Assembly: GCF_017315725.1 (NCBI RefSeq)
Contig: NZ_JAFLRG010000001.1
Coordinates: 3,038,001-3,102,000, forward strand
Reading direction: 5' to 3'
Length of the DNA stretch: 64,000 nt
DNA from: Trinickia acidisoli
Lineage (GTDB): Bacteria; Pseudomonadota; Gammaproteobacteria; Burkholderiales; Burkholderiaceae
Position numbers and translations under genes: made by a program. Every line of letters starts with the position of its first letter. Positions within the stretch are counted from its first letter, which is position 1. Below the pieces are notes generated by a model. The model had not been told where the DNA came from. It saw only the letters and a program-made list of their open reading frames with translations, and searched no databases. Positions 18,161 to 26,568 of the stretch are shown in pieces.

Positions 18161-19357
18161 ATGGATCACAGCGACTTGCCGCACACGAACTGGCGCATTT
18201 CCGAGCGCGCACGCAAACTCACGAGCTCCGCCATCCGCGAGATCCTGAAAGTCACCGAACGGCCCGAAGTCATCTCGTTCGCAGGCGGCCTGCCCTCGCC
18301 CGCCACGTTCCCGATCGAGCGCCTGCGCGCGGCGTGCGATCGCGTGATCAGCGACGCGCCGGCCGCCGCGTTCCAGTACAGCGCGACGGAAGGCTACCTG
18401 CCGCTGCGCGAATGGGTAGCCGCGCGCTATTCGAAGGACGGCGTCACGATCCGTCCGAGCCAGGTACTCATCGTCACGGGCTCGCAGCAGGCGCTCGATC
18501 TGATCGGCAAGGCGCTGATCGATCCGGGCAGCCCCGTGCTCGTCGAAACGCCGACGTACCTCGGCGCGCTGCAATCGTTCTCGATGTACGAGGCCCGCTA
18601 TGTGCAGGTGCCAACCGACGAGAACGGCCTCATCACCGAAGGCCTGACGCCGGCGCTGACGGAAGGTGCGCGGCTACTCTACGCGCAGCCGAACTTCCAG
18701 AACCCGACGGGACGCCGCCTGCCGCTCGAGCGCCGCCGGGCGCTGGCCGAGTTCGCGCGCACGAGCCCGTTCCCCGTGATCGAAGACGATCCGTACGGCG
18801 CGCTCGACTACGCCGGCGCTCCGTTGCCGACGCTGCTTTCGATGGCGCCCGATCACGTCGTTCACTGCGGCTCGTTCTCGAAGGTGCTTGCGCCAGGCCT
18901 GCGCCTGGGTTACATCATCGCGCCCGAAGAACTGCACTTCAAACTCGTGCAGGCGAAACAAGCCACCGATCTGCACACGCCGAGCTTCACGCAGCGTATC
19001 GTCTACGAGGTGATCAAGGACGGCTTCCTCGACGAGCACGTACCGACGATCCGCGCGCTCTACCGCGATCAGTGCGATGCGATGCACTCGGCCCTCGAGC
19101 GCCACATGCCCGAGGGCGTGAAGTGGAACCGCCCCGAGGGCGGCATGTTCGTCTGGGCGAGCTTGCCCAAGAATATCGATACGATGAAACTGCTCGAGGC
19201 GGCCGTCGCGGACAACGTCGCGTTCGTGCCGGGCGCCCCGTTCTACGCGCACGATGCCGATCACAGCGCGCTGCGCCTGTCGTTCGTCACCGTGCCGCCG
19301 GCACGCATCGACGAAGGCGTCGCGCGCTTGGCCAAGCTGATCCGCGAGCGGCTGTAA
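18161..19357 (+). CDS. PLP-dependent aminotransferase, class I/II (LysN/2-aminoadipate type)
   Basis: A 398-residue fold-type I aminotransferase, predicted cytosolic. It shows VISFAGGLPSPATFP, the NPTG-type motif QNPTGRRLPL, EDDPYGALDY, and the PLP lysine in CGSFSKVLAPGLRLGY. The closest recognisable group is the 2-aminoadipate/multi-substrate aminotransferases related to LysN. The ATG follows AAGGAGA. It is the central enzyme of the cluster controlled, by inference, by the divergent MocR regulator. Confidence 0.85.
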   Translation: MDHSDLPHTNWRISERARKLTSSAIREILKVTERPEVISFAGGLPSPATFPIERLRAACDRVISDAPAAAFQYSATEGYLPLREWVAARYSKDGVTIRPSQVLIVTGSQQALDLIGKALIDPGSPVLVETPTYLGALQSFSMYEARYVQVPTDENGLITEGLTPALTEGARLLYAQPNFQNPTGRRLPLERRRALAEFARTSPFPVIEDDPYGALDYAGAPLPTLLSMAPDHVVHCGSFSKVLAPGLRLGYIIAPEELHFKLVQAKQATDLHTPSFTQRIVYEVIKDGFLDEHVPTIRALYRDQCDAMHSALERHMPEGVKWNRPEGGMFVWASLPKNIDTMKLLEAAVADNVAFVPGAPFYAHDADHSALRLSFVTVPPARIDEGVARLAKLIRERL

Positions 19358-19458
19358 TCGTCGCGCCCCGCGTCTGCCGTCACGGCAGGCGCGGGGCGCG
19401 GCGGCGCCGACCTACGATTCTTCCAACCGAACCCATCCTCAACCTTCAAGGAACCGAC

Positions 19459-19923
19459 ATGGCAAACCAAAACGTCTACGACACGCTCAAGCAACTGGGC
19501 ATCGAACTGCCCGTCGCGGCCACGCCGGCCGCCGCCTACGTCATGGCCGTGCAGACGGGCAACACCGTCTTCGTGTCGGGCCATATCGCCAAGAAGGACG
19601 GCAAGCCGTGGGTCGGCAAGCTCGGCCAGAACATGACGACCGACGAAGGCAAGGTCGCGGCGCGCTCGATCGCGATCGATCTGCTCGCCACGCTGCACGC
19701 GCAGACGGGCGATCTGAATCGCATCAAGCGCATCGTCAAGGTGATGAGCCTCGTGAACTCGACGCTCGAGTACACCGAGCAGCATATCGTGACGAACGGC
19801 GCGTCCGAGCTGTTCGGCGAGATCTTCGGCGATGCCGGCAAGCATGCGCGTTCGGCTTTCGGCGTCGCGCAGATCCCGACCGGCTCGTGCGTCGAGATCG
19901 AGTTGATCGTCGAAGTCGCGTGA
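19459..19923 (+). CDS. RidA-family protein lacking the catalytic Arg
   Basis: A 154-residue Rid-family protein (NTVFVSGHIAKKDG, AARSIAIDLLATLHAQTGDL, VEIELIVEVA). Canonical RidA hydrolyses 2-aminoacrylate and other reactive enamines/imines and needs an Arg in a VARLP segment; here that segment reads VAQIP, so the Arg is Gln. The Glu of the final strand is kept. It therefore belongs to one of the non-deaminase Rid subfamilies or acts on a different imine. It follows the aminotransferase by 101 bases, which fits handling of a reactive PLP-enzyme product. Confidence 0.82.
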   Translation: MANQNVYDTLKQLGIELPVAATPAAAYVMAVQTGNTVFVSGHIAKKDGKPWVGKLGQNMTTDEGKVAARSIAIDLLATLHAQTGDLNRIKRIVKVMSLVNSTLEYTEQHIVTNGASELFGEIFGDAGKHARSAFGVAQIPTGSCVEIELIVEVA

Positions 19924-19936
19924 GCGGAGCGTCTCG

Positions 19937-20821
19937 ATGAGCGCACGCGAGGTCCGCTTCAAGCAGGTCGACGTATTCTCGGAGGCGCCGTTCAAGGGTA
20001 ATGCGCTGGCTGTCGTGTTCGATGCGGACGGCTTGACCGACGGGCAAATGCGAGCGATCGCCCGTTGGACGAATCTGTCCGAAACGACGTTCGTCTGCCG
20101 TCCGACCGATCCTTCGGCCGACTACCTCGTGCGCATCTTCACGCCGGCCTACGAGTTGCCGTTCGCCGGCCATCCGACGCTCGGCACCGCGCATGCGTTG
20201 CTCGATGGCGGATACCGGCCGCGGCAGCCCGGCCGGCTCATCCAGCAATGCGGCGTAGGGCTCGTCGAGGTCGCCGTGCGCGAGGACGCATCGCTCGCGT
20301 TCGTGGCTCCGCCCGCACGCATCGAGCCGCTCGAGGCCGACGAGTTGCGGGTGCTCAAGGACGCGCTGCGCAGCGATGAGATCGATTTCGCCGCGCTTCC
20401 GCCATGCAAAGTCGATAACGGCGTCCCCTGGCTGACAATCGGTGTCGCTTCCCCACAAGCTTGCATCTCGCTGACCTTCGACCCTGCCGCGATTTCGCAC
20501 ATAGTGCAGAAAACGAGCATGACGGGTCTTGCTTTCTATGCGCCGCATGCACCGGACGGTCCGGCGACGCTCGAAGTTCGTTGCATCGTCGTCGACGGCG
20601 ACCTCGCCATATACGAAGACCCGGTCACCGGCAGCGCCAACGCGGGGCTCGCTTGCTTGTTCGCTGCGCACGAGCGCCGGCCGGGCAATCGCTATACCGT
20701 GCGCCAAGGCACCGCCATCGGCCGGAACGGCCGCGTGACGATCGACTACGAGGCCGACGGCAAGATCTGGATCGGCGGCCGGTCGACGACGATCGTCGAC
20801 GGCACCTTCCGCCTCGCATAA
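19937..20821 (+). CDS. PhzF-family isomerase
   Basis: A 294-residue protein of the PhzF/diaminopimelate-epimerase-like fold. It shows KQVDVFSEAPFKGNALAVVF, the catalytic Glu in NLSETTFV, and the glycine/proline turns LPFAGHPTLGTAHALL and EDPVTGSANAGLACL that bind carboxylate ligands. PhzF itself isomerises a phenazine precursor; most homologues have unknown substrates. It starts 13 bases after the RidA-like gene and is the last member of the group. Confidence 0.85.
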   Translation: MSAREVRFKQVDVFSEAPFKGNALAVVFDADGLTDGQMRAIARWTNLSETTFVCRPTDPSADYLVRIFTPAYELPFAGHPTLGTAHALLDGGYRPRQPGRLIQQCGVGLVEVAVREDASLAFVAPPARIEPLEADELRVLKDALRSDEIDFAALPPCKVDNGVPWLTIGVASPQACISLTFDPAAISHIVQKTSMTGLAFYAPHAPDGPATLEVRCIVVDGDLAIYEDPVTGSANAGLACLFAAHERRPGNRYTVRQGTAIGRNGRVTIDYEADGKIWIGGRSTTIVDGTFRLA

Positions 20822-20838
20822 GCGACCGCCTCTCCCTG

Positions 20839-20876
20839 AGCGCGCTTGGACGCCGCTGCCGCGGCCCAAGCGCGCT
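20839..20876 (+). terminator. Hairpin after the PhzF gene
   Basis: A perfect 11-base-pair stem (AGCGCGCTTGG / CCAAGCGCGCT) with a 16-base loop begins 18 bases after the stop codon. Only a weak pyrimidine tract follows, so termination may need Rho or the hairpin may mainly protect the transcript. Confidence 0.55.
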
Positions 20877-21188
20877 GCCTTTCCAGTTGCTCTCGTCCTC
20901 TTTCCCACGACTTGAAATACCCACTTGCCTCAGCGGGCTATGCGGGATCGATGCTTGCGGCGCGAGCAGACAGGGCTTCCACATGCGGCTCGTGCCCCGT
21001 TGAACGCCGCTGCGCGGGGCTAAGACTGCGTCCACAAACACAAAACGCGAACGTCATTGCCGAAATCGTGCCCGGCGCGACGGACGTTTACCCGATAAAT
21101 GGACGCTATCTTAATTTTTATCCATTCAGTAATATCCTCGATGAGGAACGTCTGCGGTATTCGAAGCCTTCCATAACCCACTGCCCCG
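20877..21188. other. Upstream region of the GGDEF-EAL gene
   Basis: About 310 bases with no convincing gene. The half nearest the GGDEF-EAL gene is A+T-richer (GCTATCTTAATTTTTATCC around 21107-21125) and presumably holds its promoter, but no clear -35/-10 pair or sigma-54 site was recognised. Confidence 0.3.
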
Positions 21189-23540
21189 ATGAATTTCGCC
21201 CGGCTTCATTCCACGAGAGACACCCGCACGCGATCGAACGCCGCGGGCTCACGCCGTCGCGCGCTGATCGCGATCCCGGCGCTGGGCGTGCTCGTGCTTG
21301 CGCTGCTGTGGACGGTGATCTCGGCACGCCTGTCGGTCGAGCGCGACTCGACTTACCGTGAGGCGACAGCTTCGGCTGCGATCCTTTCGGCCGCGCTGGA
21401 GCAGCACACCGTCAAAGCCATTCACCAAGTCGACCAAATCACGCGTTTCGTCAAGTACGAATACGAAAAAAGCCCCGATCACTTCGATCTGGCCAGTACC
21501 GTCGAAAAAGGCGTCGTGCAAAGCGATACGCTCGTGCAGGTATCGATCATCGACGAGCGCGGCATTCTGATCTCCAGCACGGCCGAGCCCAATCCGGCGC
21601 CGATCGATCTGTCCGATCGCGAGCATTTCAAAGTGCACGAGCACGAAAACGACGACCAGCTCTACATCAGCAAACCGGTGCTCGGACGCGTCTCGCATCA
21701 GTGGACGCTGCAGATGACGCGCCGCTTGAATCATCCGGACGGCTCGTTCGCGGGCGTCGTGGTCGTCTCCGAAGACCCGAGCTATTTCACGAGCGACTTC
21801 TACAACAATGCGGCGATCGGCAAAGACGGCGTAATCGCGGTCATCGCCGACAACGGCGCCGTGCTCGCGCGCCGCACTGGTGTGGCCCGCAATGCAGCCG
21901 GCGAGTTCTCGGCCAGCGGAACCTATCCAATTTCCGAGCATGTATCGGGCACGATGGTCGATCCGATCGACCACGTCAAACGCATCGTCTCGTACCGGCA
22001 CATCGACGGCTATCCGATGGGCGTGCTCGTCGGGCTGTCGGAGGCGGAGGAATTCGCCGACTACAACCACACGCGCAACGTCTACCTGTTGATGGCCGGC
22101 TTCATCTCGCTCGCGATGCTCGGCTTCTTCGGCGTTGCCACGGGGCTCATCGGCAAGCTGCTCGGACGCGAGCGCGAGATGACGCACCTCGTCGAGTACG
22201 ATTTGCTCACGGGCCTGCGCAATCGTTACGCTACGATGCAAAGCCTGCGACAGGACGTAGGCGATCCCGGCAACGTCGGGCGGCTCGCGATCCTGTTCAT
22301 CGATCTCGATAACTTCAAGACCGTCAACGACACGCTCGGGCACAACGCCGGCGACATCGTCCTGCAGATGACGGCCTCGCGCCTGGCCGACGCCGTCGGC
22401 GCCGCGGGCGTACTCTCGCGCATCGGCGGCGACGAGTTCGTCGTCGTGCTCAAAGGCGGCGACGTCGAGCGTCAAGCCGTGCAGCTCGCCGAAAACGTTC
22501 GCGAGATTTTCGAGCATGCGTTCGATGTGCGCGGCACGTCGTTCGTCCTGCATGCGAGCATCGGCATCGCCCTGTACTCGGTCGGCAGCGAAAGCGAAAT
22601 CGATCTGCTCAAGAAGGCCGACCTCGCGATGTACAGCGCGAAGGACGCCGGCAAGAACTGCTACCAGTTCTACTCGCCGCACTTGTCGCACCGTGCCGAT
22701 CACCTGATGCAGTGGGAGCAGCAGCTACGCGTCGCGCTCACCGAAAACCAGCTCTTTCTCGTCTACCAGCCGAAGGTCGATCTCGCGCGCCGCTGTATCA
22801 CGGGCTTCGAAGCGCTCGCGCGCTGGAACCATCCGCAGCAGGGGGTCATCTCCGCGAGCGAGTTCATCCCCGTGGCCGAATCGACGGGCCTCATCGTGCC
22901 GATCGGCGACTTCGTCATCCAAACGGCTTGCCGGCAACTCGCGGCATGGCAGCGTGACGGCTACGACACGCTATCGCTCGCCGTCAATATTTCGGCCGTG
23001 CAATTTTGGCGCGGCGATCTCTACGAAACGATTTCGCACGCCATCGAGGAAACCGGTATCGCCGCGCATCGGCTCGAACTCGAGATCACCGAGACGGCGA
23101 TGATGGAGTACCCCGAACTCGTCTCCGAGAAAATCGTCGCGCTCAAGCGGCTCGGCGTCGGCATCGCGCTCGACGATTTCGGCACCGGATATTCGTCGCT
23201 GTCGTACCTGAACCGCTTCTCCGTGGACACGCTGAAGGTCGACCGCTCGTTCGTGCAGGCGATCCCGGCCGACCGCAGCGTGTGCGTGATGGTGTCGGCG
23301 ATCGTCAACCTGGCGCGCTCGCTCGGGTTGACCGTCGTCGTCGAGGGCACGGAAACCGAAGAGCAGATCGCGTGGCTGTCGGCGCTCGGCAATATCCAGG
23401 CACAGGGTTTCCTGTTCTCGCGCCCCGTACCCGCCGATGGCATCCCCGCTCTACTCGAACGCTTCGGCGTGTGCGATGCGCATGAGCCATTCGGCACGTT
23501 CGGCGCAAGCCAGAAGAGCACGAGTAAGCAGTCGGCATAA
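21189..23540 (+). CDS. Cache-GGDEF-EAL cyclic-di-GMP signalling protein
   Basis: A 783-residue inner-membrane protein: helix at about 25-47, a periplasmic double-Cache-like sensor (to about 285), a second helix (about 297-322), then a GGDEF domain with intact GGDEF (413-417) and an EAL domain with EAL (541-543), ITET, DDFGTGYSSL and KVDRSF. All main catalytic residues of both domains are present, so it could make and degrade cyclic-di-GMP; which activity dominates cannot be told. The usual VAEGVET reads VVEGTET. No operon partner upstream; the chromate-type transporter follows 51 bases later. Confidence 0.92.
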   Translation: MNFARLHSTRDTRTRSNAAGSRRRALIAIPALGVLVLALLWTVISARLSVERDSTYREATASAAILSAALEQHTVKAIHQVDQITRFVKYEYEKSPDHFDLASTVEKGVVQSDTLVQVSIIDERGILISSTAEPNPAPIDLSDREHFKVHEHENDDQLYISKPVLGRVSHQWTLQMTRRLNHPDGSFAGVVVVSEDPSYFTSDFYNNAAIGKDGVIAVIADNGAVLARRTGVARNAAGEFSASGTYPISEHVSGTMVDPIDHVKRIVSYRHIDGYPMGVLVGLSEAEEFADYNHTRNVYLLMAGFISLAMLGFFGVATGLIGKLLGREREMTHLVEYDLLTGLRNRYATMQSLRQDVGDPGNVGRLAILFIDLDNFKTVNDTLGHNAGDIVLQMTASRLADAVGAAGVLSRIGGDEFVVVLKGGDVERQAVQLAENVREIFEHAFDVRGTSFVLHASIGIALYSVGSESEIDLLKKADLAMYSAKDAGKNCYQFYSPHLSHRADHLMQWEQQLRVALTENQLFLVYQPKVDLARRCITGFEALARWNHPQQGVISASEFIPVAESTGLIVPIGDFVIQTACRQLAAWQRDGYDTLSLAVNISAVQFWRGDLYETISHAIEETGIAAHRLELEITETAMMEYPELVSEKIVALKRLGVGIALDDFGTGYSSLSYLNRFSVDTLKVDRSFVQAIPADRSVCVMVSAIVNLARSLGLTVVVEGTETEEQIAWLSALGNIQAQGFLFSRPVPADGIPALLERFGVCDAHEPFGTFGASQKSTSKQSA

Positions 23541-23591
23541 GCGCATCGGCGCGCGTGCGCTCGGTGCAGGAGAAACGAGAAGGACCGACCG

Positions 23592-24857
23592 ATGGGCGAC
23601 GCGAGCACGCAACGCAGACGCGCTTCGCGCGGCTTGCGTACCACCGCGGCCGCCGAGGAAGGCGCGCATGCCGCACCGGTGCACGCCACCGGGCCCGAGC
23701 CGCTATGGACCTTGTTTCGCGTCGTCTTTTCGCTATCGGCGCTGTCATGGGGCGGCCTTGCGCTGATGGCCCAGCTCGAACTCTATTACGTCGAACGCGA
23801 GCGGCGCTTCACGCAAGTCCAATACTCCGATTTCGTCGCGCTCGCCTGGATGACGCCGGGAGCGGTCGGCTGCAATGTCGCCGTGCAGGTCGGCTACGCA
23901 CTGCGCGGCCGCATCGGCGCCTGCGTCGCCGGCATCGCCTCCGTGCTGCCGTTCTTCTGCACGATGACGGCCCTTGCCACGTTCTATCACGCGTCGTTCA
24001 TTCATTCGCTCGCGTCACCCGGCCTCATCGATCATTTCGCCGTCGTGCTCGCGGTCCTCATCGGCATCACCTGGTATCGGCAAACGCGCGTGCTCGTGCA
24101 CGAACCGCTCGAATGGGCGGCGGCCACGATCGCCACGATCGTGCTGCTGACGATGCACGGCACGGCCTCGTTCGTGCTGCTGCTGGCCGGCTCGTTCGCG
24201 GCCGGCTGGCTCGTGAGCCCGGCACGCGGCGGAAAGCTGGAGGTTTCACTCGGCCTGCTCGACAAACTGATCGTGCTGGCCGTGATCGCATTGATCGCGC
24301 TATTTGCGACGCCGCTACCGCCCCACGATGCCGGACGCCTGATCTGGCCGCGCCTCGCGGGCGCCGGCATGACCCTGTTCGGGGGCGGATTTTCCGCGCT
24401 GCCCGTGCTCAAGGCGCTGTTCCAGACGCCTGAGGTCGGCATCACCGCGCGCGAGTTCACGCTCGCGTTCGCACTGTCCCCCGTTTCGCCCGGCCCCCTC
24501 TTGAACGTTGTACCGTTTCTAGGCTATCTCGTGCAAGGCTGGGCCGGCGCCGTGACGGCCACCTGCTCCCTGTTCGTGCCGTCGGGGATGTTGATCGTGT
24601 TCGCGCGTCGCCACCTGCATCGTCTCGAAGCGAACGCGCGCTTCGAGCACGGCATGCGCGTGCTGCGCGCATCGACGACGGCCTTTCTGCTGGTAGCCGT
24701 GGTGCACATCGGCGCGCACGTATCGCGCGCGCCCGTTCACCTCGTGACCGCCGCGTTCGCGCTCGTCTGCCTCGCACGGTTCAAGACGCCCGTGTACACC
24801 GTCTACGCAATCGTCGCCGCGGTGTACGGGCTCGCGCACCTGCTCGGCTACGCGTAG
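23592..24857 (+). CDS. chrA: Chromate transporter family protein (two-domain form)
   Basis: A 421-residue membrane protein with two CHR domains in tandem, the long form of the chromate-ion transporter family. The C-terminal repeat keeps FGGGFSALP and SPVSPGPLLN. The N-terminal repeat is diverged, with SWGG for FGG and MTPGAVGCN for the PGP motif. A 35-residue Arg/Ala-rich cytoplasmic leader precedes the first helix. The last ten bases overlap the end of the opposite-strand chromate gene. Chromate/sulfate specificity is assumed from the family only. Confidence 0.8.
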   Translation: MGDASTQRRRASRGLRTTAAAEEGAHAAPVHATGPEPLWTLFRVVFSLSALSWGGLALMAQLELYYVERERRFTQVQYSDFVALAWMTPGAVGCNVAVQVGYALRGRIGACVAGIASVLPFFCTMTALATFYHASFIHSLASPGLIDHFAVVLAVLIGITWYRQTRVLVHEPLEWAAATIATIVLLTMHGTASFVLLLAGSFAAGWLVSPARGGKLEVSLGLLDKLIVLAVIALIALFATPLPPHDAGRLIWPRLAGAGMTLFGGGFSALPVLKALFQTPEVGITAREFTLAFALSPVSPGPLLNVVPFLGYLVQGWAGAVTATCSLFVPSGMLIVFARRHLHRLEANARFEHGMRVLRASTTAFLLVAVVHIGAHVSRAPVHLVTAAFALVCLARFKTPVYTVYAIVAAVYGLAHLLGYA

Positions 24858-25366
24858 CCGAACACGCCGATCAGCGCGCCGGCCGCGATCAACCAAAGCG
24901 GATTGAATTTCGTGCGAAGTCCGACCGCAATGGTCGCGATCGTCAATGCAATGCCGGCGACCGAATGGTCGGCACCTTGCGCGAGAATGGCACCCGTCGC
25001 CATCATCAGGCCGATCGTTACCGGCGCGAGGGCGCGCCGAATCGTGGTCATCCAGCGCGTATCGCGATGCACCCCCGTGTAATGCTCGAATGCGAGCGCA
25101 AGCACCGATGAGGGGCCGCACATCGCGAGCGTCGACACGATCGCACCCGCGAGCCCTGCGACCTGCCAACCGAATAGCGCGACGAACAGCACGTTCGGCC
25201 CTGGGGACGCCTGCGAGATCGCGAACAGCGCGGAGAACGTACTATCGTCGATCCAATGGTACTGATCGACGAGAAAGCGGTGCATTTCGGGGATGACGGC
25301 CGTCGCGCCGCCAAACGCCATCGCGGAGACGAGCGCGAAGCGCCAAGCGAGCTCGAACAGGATCAT
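24848..25366 (-). CDS. Chromate transporter family protein, short form (second subunit)
   Basis: A 172-residue single CHR-domain membrane protein with AFGGATAVIPEMHRF near the N-terminus and ISQASPGPNVLF. Short CHR proteins work as pairs with opposite membrane orientation. This one overlaps its upstream partner by four bases (ATGA), a normal arrangement for such pairs. It ends in a ten-base tail-to-tail overlap with the long-form gene on the plus strand. Confidence 0.8.
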   Translation of the reverse strand: MILFELAWRFALVSAMAFGGATAVIPEMHRFLVDQYHWIDDSTFSALFAISQASPGPNVLFVALFGWQVAGLAGAIVSTLAMCGPSSVLALAFEHYTGVHRDTRWMTTIRRALAPVTIGLMMATGAILAQGADHSVAGIALTIATIAVGLRTKFNPLWLIAAGALIGVFGYA

Positions 25367-25944
25367 CGCTGGGCCCTCCACTCGACGAAGAGCGCGGACG
25401 GAATCAAGACGAGCATCACCCAGCCGAGCGGCAGATGAAAGATGCCGACGGCGGTCAGCGACAGTAGGCCGAAAATGAGCCCTCGCATCGTTCGCGGCTG
25501 GCTCTGCGCGAGCTTGATGCCTGTCATCAGCACGAGCCCCGCGGCCACGGCCGCCATGCCGCGCAGCGCGCCTTGCACGGTCGCCAGCCCACCGAACCGA
25601 TGATAGAGCGCGCCGAGCACGAGCACGATGACGAACGGCGCCGACATCAGTCCGGCCACGGCCGCGACGGACCCGCGCCAGCCGCAGTAGCGGTAGCCGA
25701 CGATCACGGCGATATTGCAGATATTCGGGCCGGGGAGAATCTGGCCGATCGCGAGCAACTCGGCGAATTCGCGATCGTCCACCCAGCGGCGCCGATCGAC
25801 GAGCATGCGTCGCGCCCACGGCATGACACCGCCGAAGCCGTAAAGGCTCATTTCGGCAAAGGTGCGAAAGAGCTCCGAGGGCGCGATACGCCGGGGACGA
25901 TGTGTGTCGTCGAGCGTGCCGGAGGGAGGATCGGAGGGGGTCAT
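25363..25944 (-). CDS. Chromate transporter family protein, short form (first subunit)
   Basis: A 193-residue single CHR-domain membrane protein: MSLYGFGGVMPWARR and AIGQILPGPNICNIAVIVG are the FGG and PGP motifs of the family. ATG 25944 (MTPSDPPSG) is preferred to 26031. It pairs with the downstream 172-residue protein by a four-base overlap. With the long-form gene on the other strand, three CHR genes occupy 2.4 kb. Ion specificity not established. Confidence 0.8.
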   Translation of the reverse strand: MTPSDPPSGTLDDTHRPRRIAPSELFRTFAEMSLYGFGGVMPWARRMLVDRRRWVDDREFAELLAIGQILPGPNICNIAVIVGYRYCGWRGSVAAVAGLMSAPFVIVLVLGALYHRFGGLATVQGALRGMAAVAAGLVLMTGIKLAQSQPRTMRGLIFGLLSLTAVGIFHLPLGWVMLVLIPSALFVEWRAQR

Positions 25945-26057
25945 CGGCGGATCACCCGTAAAGCTTGCAGTATCGCTCAACGAGCTTGCAAACGGCTTGC
26001 CGGCAACAAACGGTAATCGTTGCGCACGCAACGACTACCGTTCAGCTCGAACGCCGA

Positions 26058-26507
26058 TCAGAACCCGCGAGCGAGCACGGCGGCGACGATGGCGGCGATG
26101 CCGAGCACGAGCCGGCGCATCGTATCGACGGCGCGCGCGCCGTCCGGCCAGCGCTGCGCCTGCACGGCGCGGCGGATGCGAGGAAACACCGCGAATCGCA
26201 CATGGCCGAAGATCAGCATCATGACGACGCCGAGCGCCGCCATCAGGTTGACCTGCCACGGCGCGTGCCCGCCGCCGAAGCGCGTCATCAGGAAGCCACC
26301 CGAGATCAGGATCGCGATCACGGCCGCGCCGATCCAATTGAAAAACCGCCCGAACACAGACTCGATCAGCGGCAACCGGAGCTGCGGCGACACGTCGGCC
26401 AGCGCGGGACGCAAACAAAAATGCGCAAACACCATGCCGCCGATCCAAACTGCAACCGAGGCCAAGTGCGCGAACAATGCAACGTCGATCGCAATCGACA
26501 GGGACAT
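26058..26507 (-). CDS. CopD-like four-helix membrane protein
   Basis: A 149-residue inner-membrane protein with about four hydrophobic helices, beginning MSLSIAIDVALFAHLASVAVWIGG. The VWIGGMVFAHFCLRPAL stretch is typical of the CopD/YohJ-like family, in which His and Trp-Ile-Gly-Gly residues lie in the membrane. Some members move copper across the inner membrane; many have unknown function. ATG 26507 starts the first helix. It lies 61 bases after parC and may be co-transcribed with it. Confidence 0.65.
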   Translation of the reverse strand: MSLSIAIDVALFAHLASVAVWIGGMVFAHFCLRPALADVSPQLRLPLIESVFGRFFNWIGAAVIAILISGGFLMTRFGGGHAPWQVNLMAALGVVMMLIFGHVRFAVFPRIRRAVQAQRWPDGARAVDTMRRLVLGIAAIVAAVLARGF

Positions 26508-26568
26508 AAGACTCTCCAAGAGCGGTCGTTTCAACGTCCGGCGCACCCGCGCCGGTCAAGCCCGCGCG

